In this document: positions 26,270 to 35,424 of the stretch, piece after piece | Layout of the letters: every line of letters starts with the position of its first letter | Numbering within the stretch: position 1 is the first letter of the stretch | DNA from: an uncultured Poribacteria bacterium | GTDB taxonomy: Bacteria; Poribacteria; WGA-4E; PCPOR2b | NCBI GenBank assembly: GCA_958296125.1 | Contig: OY282444.1 | Location: 1,855,940-1,919,939, forward strand | Direction: 5' to 3' | Length of the DNA: 64,000 bases | The notes under the pieces: generated by a model | Database searches by the model: none | Told to the model about the DNA's origin: nothing | Seen by the model: the letters and a program-made list of their open reading frames with translations, nothing else | Made by a program: the position numbers and the translations under genes

Positions 26270-28849
26270 ATGAAAGAACAGCAACAGAAAACCTGGGAGC
26301 CTAAAACGCCTGACATCGAGAAGAGTTCCCGGCTGGCAGTGAGACTTGAGATTTCGCAATTGGTGGCACAGCTGCTCATTAATCGGGGAATTGAAACGGA
26401 AGACGCAGCGCGTGCGTATTTGTACCCAACGCTCGATCAGCTGCACTCCCCATTTCTAATGTACGGGATGGAGAAGGTGGTTGAGCGCATCCGTTTAGCA
26501 ATGAAGCGTGGTGAACAGATCTGGATCTTCGGAGACTATGATGTAGATGGCACAACAGCGGCTTCGTTGCTGATAAATACTTTCCGGCACCTTGATTTTC
26601 CGGTGAAGCCTTATATCCCCAACCGTTTTGAGGAAGGATACGGCCTCAGCAAGGAAGCGATTCAGAAGTTGAAGGAGCAAGGCTGCGATCTGTTGATTAC
26701 CGTTGACTGTGGTATCACGTCGATTGAAGAAGTTGAATTCGCCAACTCGATCGATATAGATGTCATCATCACCGACCACCATCAGCCACGGCCCGATGCG
26801 CTGCCTCCAGCAATTGGAGTGATCACGCCCAAAATGCCGGAGAGCGAATATCCTTTCGACGGACTTGCGGGGGTCGGGTTGGCGTTCAAGTTGGCGCACG
26901 GATTGGTCGGAGGCGGGGATTTGGACCCGTTTCTGCAATCTCAACTGGATCTGGTTGCGCTTGGTACAGTTGTCGATATCGCTCCGCTAACGGGGGAAAA
27001 TCGAGCCCTGACGAGTCTCGGCTTGGCAGAAATTAATAAGCGCGAACGACCGGGGATAAAAGCACTCTGTGATGTGGCAAACCACGGCGATAACAAGCAG
27101 ATTGTTGGGCGTACGTTGTCGTTTGTCCTAGGACCTCGAATTAACGCTGCGGGGCGGATGGAGACAGCGGACAAGGTGGTCAAATTACTGACGGGTGAGT
27201 CCTATGATGAAGCAATACCAATTGCTAGAGAACTTGATGCCTATAACCTAAGGCGGCGGGAAGTGGAGAACCAAATTCGGGAGCAAGCGGCCGCTCAGAT
27301 TGAAAAGAATCGCGACCATATAAAAAAGAAAGGGTTGGTTGTCTACAATGAAGGTTGGCATCAGGGGGTCATTGGGATTGTCGCTACGCGGATCCTTGAG
27401 CGGTACTACCGCCCGGTGTTTGTGCTAGCAATTGAGGGCGACGAGGCACACGGTTCAGGACGCTGCATAGAGGGCATGAATCTCGCTGACGGTTTGAACG
27501 CATGTAGCGACCTATTGGTCAAACATGGTGGGCATCAAGCGGCAGCAGGGCTAACAATCAAAACAGAGAACATCAATGAGTTTGCTGTCCGATTTGACCA
27601 ATATGCGTGTGAGCACCTCTCTGATGAGGATCTGGACCCCAAGTTAAAAGTCGATCTTGAGGTACAGCCTTCTTATTTGACGCTGCAAGCCATAGAGGAG
27701 TTACAGTATCTTGAACCGTTTGGATCGGATAATCCCGCCCCGCTCCTTACAATGTGCAATCTTAGCCTCCAAAGAACACCAATCTTAATGGGGAAGGAGA
27801 AGAATCACCTCAAGCTATTTGTGACGGACGGAGGGCATACGCTCGAAGCGGTTGGGTGGGGCATGTCAGATCGCTTCATCGCGCTGAAAAACAGGAACAT
27901 TCGATTAGATCTGGCTTTTAAGCCGGAGATTAACGAGTGGAACAATACCCGTCACGTCCAACTAAAGATTGATGATCTGCGTCTCTACACACTCGAACGA
28001 CGTGCCGTTGGAGCGGTGTTTCCCACGAGTGAGGAAGAAAGCCCTGCTAAAATGGTTGACCGCAGGAATCTGCAAAGCAAGCAGGATTACCTGTGCAAGC
28101 TCCTTGATCGGGAAGAGCCAACCTTACTATATGTGCGGGACGAAAAAGCGTTAGACCAACTCTCGGAGTTGATTGGTTCAAAAGAAAAGGTTGGGCGGTG
28201 CGAAGCTAATATGACTGAAGCTGACAAAGCGCAAGTCGTAGACAAACTGGCACGTGGTGAATTACTCGCAATTGCTTCAAGTTGTACTTTGACCCACCTG
28301 CCTCATATCGCCCACTTGGTTTTTTGCCACCCAACTCCTCAACATTTGACTTTCTTTAATCGATGTCAACCTGCATTCAAACATCCTGAGACTACATATA
28401 TCCATCTCATTTATCAGCCCCAAGATATAAAATGGATGCGGAAATGTATCTCTGAGCAGTATCCAGATGTGCAAATCTTGCGAAAACTCTATAAGCGATT
28501 ACAAACGCTCAACCAAGACAATGAGCATCGACTCACACTGGAAGAAGTGATGGTGGGTGCTCGGACCGATTCAATTCCGGCACTTGCTGTTGAAAATGGA
28601 CTTTCAATCCTTGAAGAATTGCAGCTTTTGACGCAATACTCAGATTTTCCAAAACACGAAATCCAACTTTTACTACCTCCATCGAAGAAACGTCAACTCC
28701 ATGAATCCGAAACCTATCTGAACGGTGAGCAAATCAAGCAAACAAGCCAGTGGTTTTCGGAATTTCAATTGCGGTGGAACATCAAACAGATTTGGGAGAG
28801 GGTGTCGAATGAGTGTCGAATATCTAATTCGCCAAGTCCAAGCCTATAA
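26270..28849 (+). CDS. recJ: Single-stranded-DNA-specific exonuclease RecJ, long form
   Basis: The ATG at 26270 gives 859 residues; the longer frame from 26198 would include the putative promoter. RecJ degrades single-stranded DNA 5' to 3' in recombination and mismatch repair. DHH phosphoesterase motifs: GDYDVDGTTAA, TVDCGI and ITDHHQP. The DHHA1 motif is HGSGRCIEG followed by KHGGHQAAAGL. An OB-like domain follows (about 460-580). The last 270 residues form an extra C-terminal domain as in Firmicutes-type RecJ (about 780 aa), compared with 577 in E. coli. The 3' end overlaps the Rel gene by 41 bases. Confidence 0.94.
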   Translation: MKEQQQKTWEPKTPDIEKSSRLAVRLEISQLVAQLLINRGIETEDAARAYLYPTLDQLHSPFLMYGMEKVVERIRLAMKRGEQIWIFGDYDVDGTTAASLLINTFRHLDFPVKPYIPNRFEEGYGLSKEAIQKLKEQGCDLLITVDCGITSIEEVEFANSIDIDVIITDHHQPRPDALPPAIGVITPKMPESEYPFDGLAGVGLAFKLAHGLVGGGDLDPFLQSQLDLVALGTVVDIAPLTGENRALTSLGLAEINKRERPGIKALCDVANHGDNKQIVGRTLSFVLGPRINAAGRMETADKVVKLLTGESYDEAIPIARELDAYNLRRREVENQIREQAAAQIEKNRDHIKKKGLVVYNEGWHQGVIGIVATRILERYYRPVFVLAIEGDEAHGSGRCIEGMNLADGLNACSDLLVKHGGHQAAAGLTIKTENINEFAVRFDQYACEHLSDEDLDPKLKVDLEVQPSYLTLQAIEELQYLEPFGSDNPAPLLTMCNLSLQRTPILMGKEKNHLKLFVTDGGHTLEAVGWGMSDRFIALKNRNIRLDLAFKPEINEWNNTRHVQLKIDDLRLYTLERRAVGAVFPTSEEESPAKMVDRRNLQSKQDYLCKLLDREEPTLLYVRDEKALDQLSELIGSKEKVGRCEANMTEADKAQVVDKLARGELLAIASSCTLTHLPHIAHLVFCHPTPQHLTFFNRCQPAFKHPETTYIHLIYQPQDIKWMRKCISEQYPDVQILRKLYKRLQTLNQDNEHRLTLEEVMVGARTDSIPALAVENGLSILEELQLLTQYSDFPKHEIQLLLPPSKKRQLHESETYLNGEQIKQTSQWFSEFQLRWNIKQIWERVSNECRISNSPSPSL

Positions 28850-30971
28850 TTCTGATGCGGATTGCGATCTTTTGCGAAGAAGCTATGAATATAGCCAAGC
28901 CTGTCATCATGGTCAGCAGCGGATCTCCGGGGACCCTTATTTTATCCACTGCTTTGAAACAGCTAAGACATTAGTTGAATTGAAATTGGACACGGATACC
29001 ATCTGCGCTGGGCTGCTGCATGACGTGCTGGAAGATACATCAACCACCCGCGATGAGCTGGTCAACCTGTTTGGAGAAGCACTTACTGAGCTGGTTGAAG
29101 GCGTGACCAATATCAGTAAGTATAAGTTCAAAGGTGGGGTGCAACAAAGACAGGCGGAGAATTACTTGAGGTTGCTGCTGGCAACGGCGAAGGATACCCG
29201 GGTCATCCTGATTAAGTTGGCGGATCGTTTGCATAATATGCAAACGCTGTCCTCTTTACCACCGCACAAACAGGAGCGCATTGCCAAGCAAACCTTTGAG
29301 GTTTACGCACCGCTTGCCCACCGATTGGGTATCGCGCGGATTAAAAGCAGGCTTGAAGATTTGGCGTTCAAATACCTACATGCCAGCGAATATAGAGAGA
29401 TTGCTAATTTACTTGCGGCGAAGTTAGCTGAACGCGAAGCGTATACGAAGTGGATGGTCAATGTTGTACAAAAGGAACTGGATCTGGTGGGAGTTAAGGC
29501 AAGGGTCTATGGCCGCCCAAAGCATATCTATAGCATCTATCAGAAAATTCATCAGAGAGGGGTTCCGTTTGAGCAGATTCAAGATCTATTCGGCCTTCGT
29601 GTGTTGGTCAATAGCGTGGGTGATTGCTATGCGGTGCTTGGAATCCTACACAACAAGTGGAATCATATTCCAGAGCAATTCAAGGATTTTATCGGTCTCC
29701 CGAAAGCGAATGGCTATCGGTCTTTACACACAACAATTTTAGAGCGCGGTCAGCCTATAGAGATTCAGATTCGGAGCCATGAAATGCACCAGATCGCTGA
29801 ATATGGGATTGCTGCCCATTGGCGGTATAAGGAAGGCATGCCATCGAAAGCGGATAATGAAAGGATTTTTGCTTGGTTCAGAGAAATGCTTGCGGAGATT
29901 CAAGAGTTCAAAGATCCTTTTCAGTTTATCCGTTCCATGAAAGGCCAGTTGTTTCCGGACGAGGTTTTCGTCTTTACGCCCAAAGGAGACCTCCACAGTT
30001 TACCAGCGGGTTCGACACCTATCGATTTTGCATACAAGATACACACCGATATTGGACAGACGTGTTGTGGGGCGGAAGTTAATGGCGTGATAGTGCCCTT
30101 TAAGTATCGGCTACAGAATGGGGATCGGATAAAAATCCAGACGCGGGCGAAGGCACATCCAAGCCGTGATTGGCTGCGGTGGGTCAAAACCGCGCGGGCG
30201 CGTAATAAAATTCAGTATTGGCTCAATGAACAAAACCGTGCACAGGCGATTGATCTCGGAAAGCGACTTCTCGAAATTGAGATGCGGCAGCACCAACTGA
30301 ATCTAAAAGACTATCTCAAATCGTCAGAGCTACTTGCTATAACGGAAAAACTCATATCGAAAAAAAAGGTACAACCGCCACTCATTGACGAACTTTTTAG
30401 GCAGATTGGCAATGGTAAGGAATCGGCAACACACATCGTCAACTTATTGCAGTCCGAACCCCCTACCACTGAGAGGAAAGAAAAGACTGCGCGGACACCC
30501 CGCTCTGCACCGGCAATTGAACTTGAAGGTATTGATTTAGATTTGGCGCGTATCATGAAGTGTTGCCATCCCATTCCGGGGGATGAAGTCATCGGGTACG
30601 TCACACGGGGACGCGGCATTTCCGTTCACAGAGCAAATTGCCCTCGAATTATTAATGAACCAGAAAGAATTGTTGATGTTGAATGGAAACCTATTGAGAA
30701 TCTCACTTATCCTGCACCAATTACCGTTGAATGTGATAACCGTCCCGGAGTGTTGGCAGAGATTACAACATTAATTGCCCAATACAAGGTGAATATTGAC
30801 ACAATCGGTTCTCACAGGCTAAATAGGGAAACTGGCTACGATCAATTCACTTTAGAAGTGAATGGAATCGAACAGCTAGAAGCTATCATAGAGTCAATCC
30901 GCCACTTAAAAGGGGTGCGAGGTGTCACTCGGATTACATCTTTGTCCTCTGAAAATCGTGCAAGCGTTTGA
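28809..30971 (+). CDS. relA: Bifunctional (p)ppGpp synthetase/hydrolase (Rel/SpoT)
   Basis: The ATG at 28809 gives 720 residues. Domain order: HD hydrolase (HDVLEDT at 71-77; LADRLHNMQTL), RelA synthetase (ARVYGRPKHIYSIYQKI; FGLRVLV; GLPKANGYRSLHTT), TGS (DEVFVFTPKGDLHSLPAGST), a zinc-finger/helical region (KCCHPIPGDEVIGYVT with RGxxVHRxxC), and a C-terminal ACT domain (VECDNRPGVLAEITTLI). This controls the stringent response. The usual RxKD signature of bifunctional enzymes reads QFKD here (Arg replaced by Gln). Translation starts inside the 3' end of recJ, so the two are co-expressed. Confidence 0.93.
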   Translation: MSVEYLIRQVQAYNSDADCDLLRRSYEYSQACHHGQQRISGDPYFIHCFETAKTLVELKLDTDTICAGLLHDVLEDTSTTRDELVNLFGEALTELVEGVTNISKYKFKGGVQQRQAENYLRLLLATAKDTRVILIKLADRLHNMQTLSSLPPHKQERIAKQTFEVYAPLAHRLGIARIKSRLEDLAFKYLHASEYREIANLLAAKLAEREAYTKWMVNVVQKELDLVGVKARVYGRPKHIYSIYQKIHQRGVPFEQIQDLFGLRVLVNSVGDCYAVLGILHNKWNHIPEQFKDFIGLPKANGYRSLHTTILERGQPIEIQIRSHEMHQIAEYGIAAHWRYKEGMPSKADNERIFAWFREMLAEIQEFKDPFQFIRSMKGQLFPDEVFVFTPKGDLHSLPAGSTPIDFAYKIHTDIGQTCCGAEVNGVIVPFKYRLQNGDRIKIQTRAKAHPSRDWLRWVKTARARNKIQYWLNEQNRAQAIDLGKRLLEIEMRQHQLNLKDYLKSSELLAITEKLISKKKVQPPLIDELFRQIGNGKESATHIVNLLQSEPPTTERKEKTARTPRSAPAIELEGIDLDLARIMKCCHPIPGDEVIGYVTRGRGISVHRANCPRIINEPERIVDVEWKPIENLTYPAPITVECDNRPGVLAEITTLIAQYKVNIDTIGSHRLNRETGYDQFTLEVNGIEQLEAIIESIRHLKGVRGVTRITSLSSENRASV

Positions 30972-31012
30972 AAGCAACCCAAATCTGGCATGACTCATTC
31001 CCGCCTTAATTT

Positions 31013-31246
31013 TCAATTGCCGTAGGCAACTTGCCCGCCACCAGAAATCGCCTTTATGATTTTCCCGGACCGAAGGCATCGCACGCATACACGGACTCGC
31101 TGGCTTCCACTTTCCGTTTGAATGCGGACGCGCTGTAAGTTTGGTAGTTGTCTATGCTTTGAACGCTTACTGATCTGCCCACGGGTTCGGGCGATTTTGT
31201 TACCTGCCATCGGTTTTTTCTCACAAACATGGCAAACTCGAGCCAA
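31013..31246 (-). CDS. rpmB: 50S ribosomal protein bL28, zinc-binding form
   Basis: A TTG at 31246 gives 77 residues beginning M-A-R-V-C, matching the normal L28 start; AAAGGAGG lies 8 bases upstream. Two CxxC pairs (CHVC near residue 5 and CVRC near 55) form the zinc-ribbon version of L28. Conserved KRSKHRQLPNLQRVRI is present. It is encoded convergent to rel and stands apart from other ribosomal genes. Confidence 0.93.
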   Translation of the reverse strand: MARVCHVCEKKPMAGNKIARTRGQISKRSKHRQLPNLQRVRIQTESGSQRVRVCVRCLRSGKIIKAISGGGQVAYGN

Positions 31247-31409
31247 CTGGACCACCTCCTTTCTGCGTAGTATAACCGCTTTAACATATCATATACCCTG
31301 CTGAAATGCAAGTTTTTTGTGTCCTTTGGACAGAGTTTCCTCGACTCAATTACAAATATCGAAGCTATCATTGTATCTCGCGTAATGTAGCCAACAATTC
31401 AGGTTTTCG

Positions 31410-32981
31410 CTACCCTCCCGGTGGTGCGATCCGCTCTAACTCAAGCCCTTCCGGGCGGCTGAAGTCTTTATAGCGTGTCTGTATCTCGATACCGTTGACG
31501 CTACGGGTAAAGCCCGCTGTCTTCATCAAACGCTTTGTTTCGATTTCGATGGTATTCCGCCCTCGTTTGAGGTCATCCAATTCCAGTTTGTACCGGAACC
31601 AATGGGCGGACATACCGAGCGGTGCCTGAATGTGCATCGAACCCGCGAGTTGTACCTGAATGGTCAAGGCACGCTCGTCGGTGATTTCTGCGTCCTCCCA
31701 AGGCAGAACCCGGTCGTTGAAACGAAACTCAATATCGTCTTCAATGCAAAAGAAGGAAAAGCGAAGGGTGAGGATAGGCTTGCGCATCTCTCCATCTTTC
31801 TTGGCACTTTCGATGTCATCGGCAATCCAGATATTGATAGCAGCAGTTTCTCCTTCCTTGAGTTCTAATGGTAGTTGACGCTCCGGCGTAGTTGTCGGTT
31901 TGTCCGGCTCTCCCTCTCGTGGCTGGAGTAGATAACGCTTGTCGCGTCGGGCGTGAACTTCGGGATAAGCGCCCTCTCGCAGCGTCTGGTACTCCCTTTC
32001 ACTGAAGGGCCAGGGTAGGTAGCCGTGATACATGCCAGCCCATCCAGCCCAGCGAAGTGTCTGCCCTAATGCGTTGTACATCTCAATACTCGGCTGACCG
32101 ACCCGCTCATCATAGACTCGTCGGGGCGGACGGTAGTAAGCTGCGGCACCGGCTGCATTGGCCGCATCCGGCATCCAACGAGGTTTTGGCTCCGTGTCGG
32201 TCAGCACATCCGGATCCTGTCCGACGACATAATTGATGCTGCCCTCCTGAAGCCATGTCTCCACATCCAGTCCCATCGCCAGATTTTTTTCTCTGTCGAG
32301 ATCGACGCGCGCCATAATGGGGATTGCTCTTCCCTGTTGACCTCCAATGTCGTTCGCCATCTCCCGAATTTCAGCGATGAAGCGATTCATCAACGGGGTG
32401 TTTTTCTCTATTTCAACCCGCTTGAAATAATACGAATCGAACATAAAATCCAACTCTATCCCGTCGGCGTTGTAATCCTCCAACATCTCCCTGAGCACGG
32501 CGAGTTTGTCCTGCCGCACTAACTCGTGGGCGAAGTCATAACACCATTCCGCTCTGCCTTCCTCTCCGATACATACCTCAGCACCGTGATTCCATTTCAG
32601 CAAGCCGCACCGATCGCTTCCCGGCGGCGAACTTGCCTGTAACTTCAGCGAAGGAAATACGGTCATCCCCATTTCGCGCCCCCGCTTGATAACCTCGTGC
32701 ACTTGATCAGTACCCATCTTCTGGGCTTCTTCCACCATCCGCATAATTCGCCAGTCGATGTAGTTTTCCCAAACCTCTTTCATTTGTCCCACAACACGCC
32801 CGACCTTGCTGTTATGAAAGTAGACATCAGCGTATCCAAGCCCCAACACCAAGAGATCTACACCGGTGCCAAGTACCTCATCAACGGGCCATTGGAGTTG
32901 ATGGATAGAAGCCGGTGGCTCTATCCGCTTTGCGTTGAAATGATGAGCATCGTTGTAGTAAATCAGTCGGGGTTTCTTCAT
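31410..32981 (-). CDS. Glycoside-hydrolase-like TIM-barrel protein
   Basis: 523 residues, with AAAGGAGAAAG before the ATG. No signal peptide is seen. The N-terminal two-thirds resemble hypothetical glycosyl hydrolase TIM barrels: VDLLVLGLGYADVYF, KRGREMGMTVFPSL, NADGIELDFMFDSYYF (a putative acid at the end of a strand), AIPIMARVDLD and LQEGSINYVVGQDPD. The C-terminal ~130 residues form a beta-sandwich (ITLRF-like strands, FRYKLELDDLKRGRNTIEIE). Substrate and activity unknown. It is 89 bases downstream of the NadB-like gene on the same strand. Confidence 0.7.
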   Translation of the reverse strand: MKKPRLIYYNDAHHFNAKRIEPPASIHQLQWPVDEVLGTGVDLLVLGLGYADVYFHNSKVGRVVGQMKEVWENYIDWRIMRMVEEAQKMGTDQVHEVIKRGREMGMTVFPSLKLQASSPPGSDRCGLLKWNHGAEVCIGEEGRAEWCYDFAHELVRQDKLAVLREMLEDYNADGIELDFMFDSYYFKRVEIEKNTPLMNRFIAEIREMANDIGGQQGRAIPIMARVDLDREKNLAMGLDVETWLQEGSINYVVGQDPDVLTDTEPKPRWMPDAANAAGAAAYYRPPRRVYDERVGQPSIEMYNALGQTLRWAGWAGMYHGYLPWPFSEREYQTLREGAYPEVHARRDKRYLLQPREGEPDKPTTTPERQLPLELKEGETAAINIWIADDIESAKKDGEMRKPILTLRFSFFCIEDDIEFRFNDRVLPWEDAEITDERALTIQVQLAGSMHIQAPLGMSAHWFRYKLELDDLKRGRNTIEIETKRLMKTAGFTRSVNGIEIQTRYKDFSRPEGLELERIAPPGG

Positions 32982-33070
32982 CGCTATCTTTCTCCTTTAA
33001 GGTAGATACTTGGGGACCGGCTAACAGTTTCTTGTAGTCTTGGAGGCGAAGCTCAACCCCCTTATGTATA

Positions 33071-34606
33071 TCATGCCACAATCTTCGCTGCTTCGCCTCG
33101 ACGAAGGACAATATGCTTTTTCCATTTAACATCGTCCCGCTCAGGAAAATCCTCACGATAGTGTGTGCCACGACTCTCGGTGCGTAGGATTGCCGCTTCC
33201 GTAATCAACGCCGCGAGATCTCGCATGTTTTGGAATTCAAATGCTTCGGTGCTGTGCCAATAGCAATTTGGATTTAGTGCTCTCAATTCATCGGATATCG
33301 CTTCTAAACCTTCTCCAAGTCTGAAAAGCCCAGCGTGGTGCCACATCATCTCTTGAATGGATTCCTTTGCTGCTTGAATCTCAATGTTCCGAGATACCGT
33401 TTGAGGCGGAGCAGCGTCATCGTCAGAGGAGATTCGGAGGTTCGCATAACTGTCCGCTTGGATTGCTCGTGCATATTCGACAGCGGCACCCCCGGCGCGC
33501 GCACCAAACACAATAGATTCAAGCAAAGGATTATTTGAGATCCAATTTGCGCCGTGAACGCCGGTGCAGGCAACCTCCCCACAAGCGTAAAGCCCCCGGA
33601 GGTTCGTTTCAGCGTTCAGATTCGTGCGGACACCGCCCATCATAAAATGCGCGCCGGATCTGACCGGAATAACATCGGTGGTGATATCAATTCCAAAGCG
33701 ATGACAAAACTGATAGATTTTTGAGAAACGCCTTCGTATGAGATCGGGTGACAGATAGGTCATATCTAAATAAACACACGGGGTTCCGGTTAATTCCATT
33801 TCATTCAGGATCGCGCGACTTATAACATCACACGGGGCAAGTTCCTCCATTTCGTGGTATTTTGCCATAAACCGTTCCCCACGGGAACTGATTAGGATAC
33901 CGCCTTCCCGACGCATCGCTTCAGAAATCAACAAGTGCGGTGCCTCCATCAGGAACAACGTCGTTGGATGAAATTGGACAAACTCTATATCCATCACTTC
34001 ACAACCCGCTCGCCATGCTGCCGCGAAACCATCACCTGTAGCAACAGCCGGGTTGGACGTGCATTGATAGATATGCCCAAGTCCACCTGAAGCGACAATG
34101 GTAGCTTTAGCAAAAATGCAGTGGAGTACGCCATCAATACAGGCAACTACCCCATAGCACCTATTCCCGTGCGTCATAAAGTCAACCGCGAAGGCATACT
34201 CAATAACTCGCACCCGCTCCTGCTGTTTGAGGTGGTTGGCTAATATCGTCTCTCCCTCTTTGTCAAAGTTTGCTTCCCACTGAATCATCTCTGAAACCCG
34301 TTGAGCACCTTCTTCAACCATTACCTCGACAGCGGTTCCATTGCAGAGCCCCTCCCCTGCTTTGAGGGTGTCTTCAACATGGAAAGCGATGGTATCATCT
34401 TCGCTCATGACGACAGCCATTTCACCCTGTGGATAGTAAGTATTACTCCCTCTCATAACGTCCTTAGTAATCAGTAGGACATCACCGTGTTGATTCGCTT
34501 CAATGGCTGCCCTTAGCCCGGCACTTCCGCTCCCGATCACTAGGAAATCGGTGTCGATTCTTGGTAATTTGGCTGAATCAAATTGGACGATATATCGACG
34601 AGTCAT
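33071..34606 (-). CDS. NadB-like flavoprotein with lost substrate residues
   Basis: 511 residues from the ATG at 34606 (an earlier TTG at 34720 is possible). It is clearly a member of the L-aspartate oxidase/succinate dehydrogenase flavoprotein family: FAD motif VIGSGSAGLRAA (23-34), FVQFHPTT, LISEAMRREGG and PVRSGAHFMMGGVRTNL. L-aspartate oxidase makes iminoaspartate for NAD synthesis. Two normally invariant features are absent: the TREGGHSRRR loop is missing by an in-frame gap of about 25 residues after residue 118, and the GANRxxSNSLLE Arg is replaced by Trp (GANWISNNPLLES). QGG also reads QGE at residues 60-62. The FAD fold may be retained but aspartate oxidation is doubtful. It could be a divergent paralog or a decayed gene. 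No NadA or NadC is nearby. Confidence 0.82.
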   Translation of the reverse strand: MTRRYIVQFDSAKLPRIDTDFLVIGSGSAGLRAAIEANQHGDVLLITKDVMRGSNTYYPQGEMAVVMSEDDTIAFHVEDTLKAGEGLCNGTAVEVMVEEGAQRVSEMIQWEANFDKEGETILANHLKQQERVRVIEYAFAVDFMTHGNRCYGVVACIDGVLHCIFAKATIVASGGLGHIYQCTSNPAVATGDGFAAAWRAGCEVMDIEFVQFHPTTLFLMEAPHLLISEAMRREGGILISSRGERFMAKYHEMEELAPCDVISRAILNEMELTGTPCVYLDMTYLSPDLIRRRFSKIYQFCHRFGIDITTDVIPVRSGAHFMMGGVRTNLNAETNLRGLYACGEVACTGVHGANWISNNPLLESIVFGARAGGAAVEYARAIQADSYANLRISSDDDAAPPQTVSRNIEIQAAKESIQEMMWHHAGLFRLGEGLEAISDELRALNPNCYWHSTEAFEFQNMRDLAALITEAAILRTESRGTHYREDFPERDDVKWKKHIVLRRGEAAKIVA

Positions 34607-34743
34607 TGTGAGTTTGATACAGTTACGGGGCTCGCATACGCTCTCTTTCCTTAGAGCCTTACTGCGTTCAAAGAGTGGTGTCGTTTGACTTTGGTAAGTA
34701 GGAATGCCGCCCAAGCCCAATGCGGTAGGACATCGGACTGAAG

Positions 34744-35154
34744 TTAAAAAACACCACCAGCCTTCATCACTTTCCCGCTTCCCTCGGCAATCCGTGTTCC
34801 ATTTTCCGAATCAATGTACGCTTCAACCTCAATGAGGCGTTTGGTCATTTTGAGTCGATTGGCTGTAACGATTAATTTATCACCTGTCATCGCCGGCTTC
34901 TTGAATCGGATTTCAAGTTGTGCTGTCACCGCGGGCCCATCAAAGCTAGCAATACCCACATGGGTAATTGCTTCATCAAGTAATGTACTCAAGATGCCGC
35001 CATGAATCACATTTGCCCAACCTTGAAAATGGCCGGGGGGTGTGCACTCAATCTTGACCTGCGTTCCATCGGGATTAATATCCGGATTAACTTGCAGGCC
35101 AAAAGGGTTTTCCTTGCCACAAGCAAAGCAACGATTATTGTTCTCAACGCGCAT
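34744..35154 (-). CDS. Hotdog-fold thioesterase, PaaI-like
   Basis: 136 residues with AGGGAG before the ATG. The 4HBT hotdog core is visible: GWANVIHGGILSTLLDEAI (about 46-64, with the HGG motif and the catalytic Asp/Glu region), then AVTAQLEIRFKKPA. A short N-terminal CFACGKENPFGLQV motif with two cysteines is typical of a PaaI/YiiD-like subgroup. The family hydrolyses acyl-CoA thioesters. It lies 137 bases upstream of the NadB-like gene on the same strand. Confidence 0.86.
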   Translation of the reverse strand: MRVENNNRCFACGKENPFGLQVNPDINPDGTQVKIECTPPGHFQGWANVIHGGILSTLLDEAITHVGIASFDGPAVTAQLEIRFKKPAMTGDKLIVTANRLKMTKRLIEVEAYIDSENGTRIAEGSGKVMKAGGVF

Positions 35155-35424
35155 CCGCCAACTCCCTACTCAATTTTCAAGCCTAACATGAATTTATATT
35201 GTAGCATACCCTATAATAAAAGGCAAATGAAATCAAGAACCCCTTCTGTTATTATGACTGGGTTCGATCATCAGTTACCGATGCTGAAATTTTTGCTGAT
35301 AATTCTCTTGACAGAAGAACGAATATTTTGTAAACTTAGATTTTACGCAAAAGATACATGCACTGAAAAAGTGTTGTACCTAATACAATCCCTTAAATTT
35401 GAAAGAGGAGAAAAAGAATTAGAT

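Noticed and set aside
35002-35424. Long upstream extension of the first HEAT lipoprotein frame
   Set aside because: The first part is antisense to the thioesterase gene and lacks a start site; the lipobox clearly places the start at 35425.
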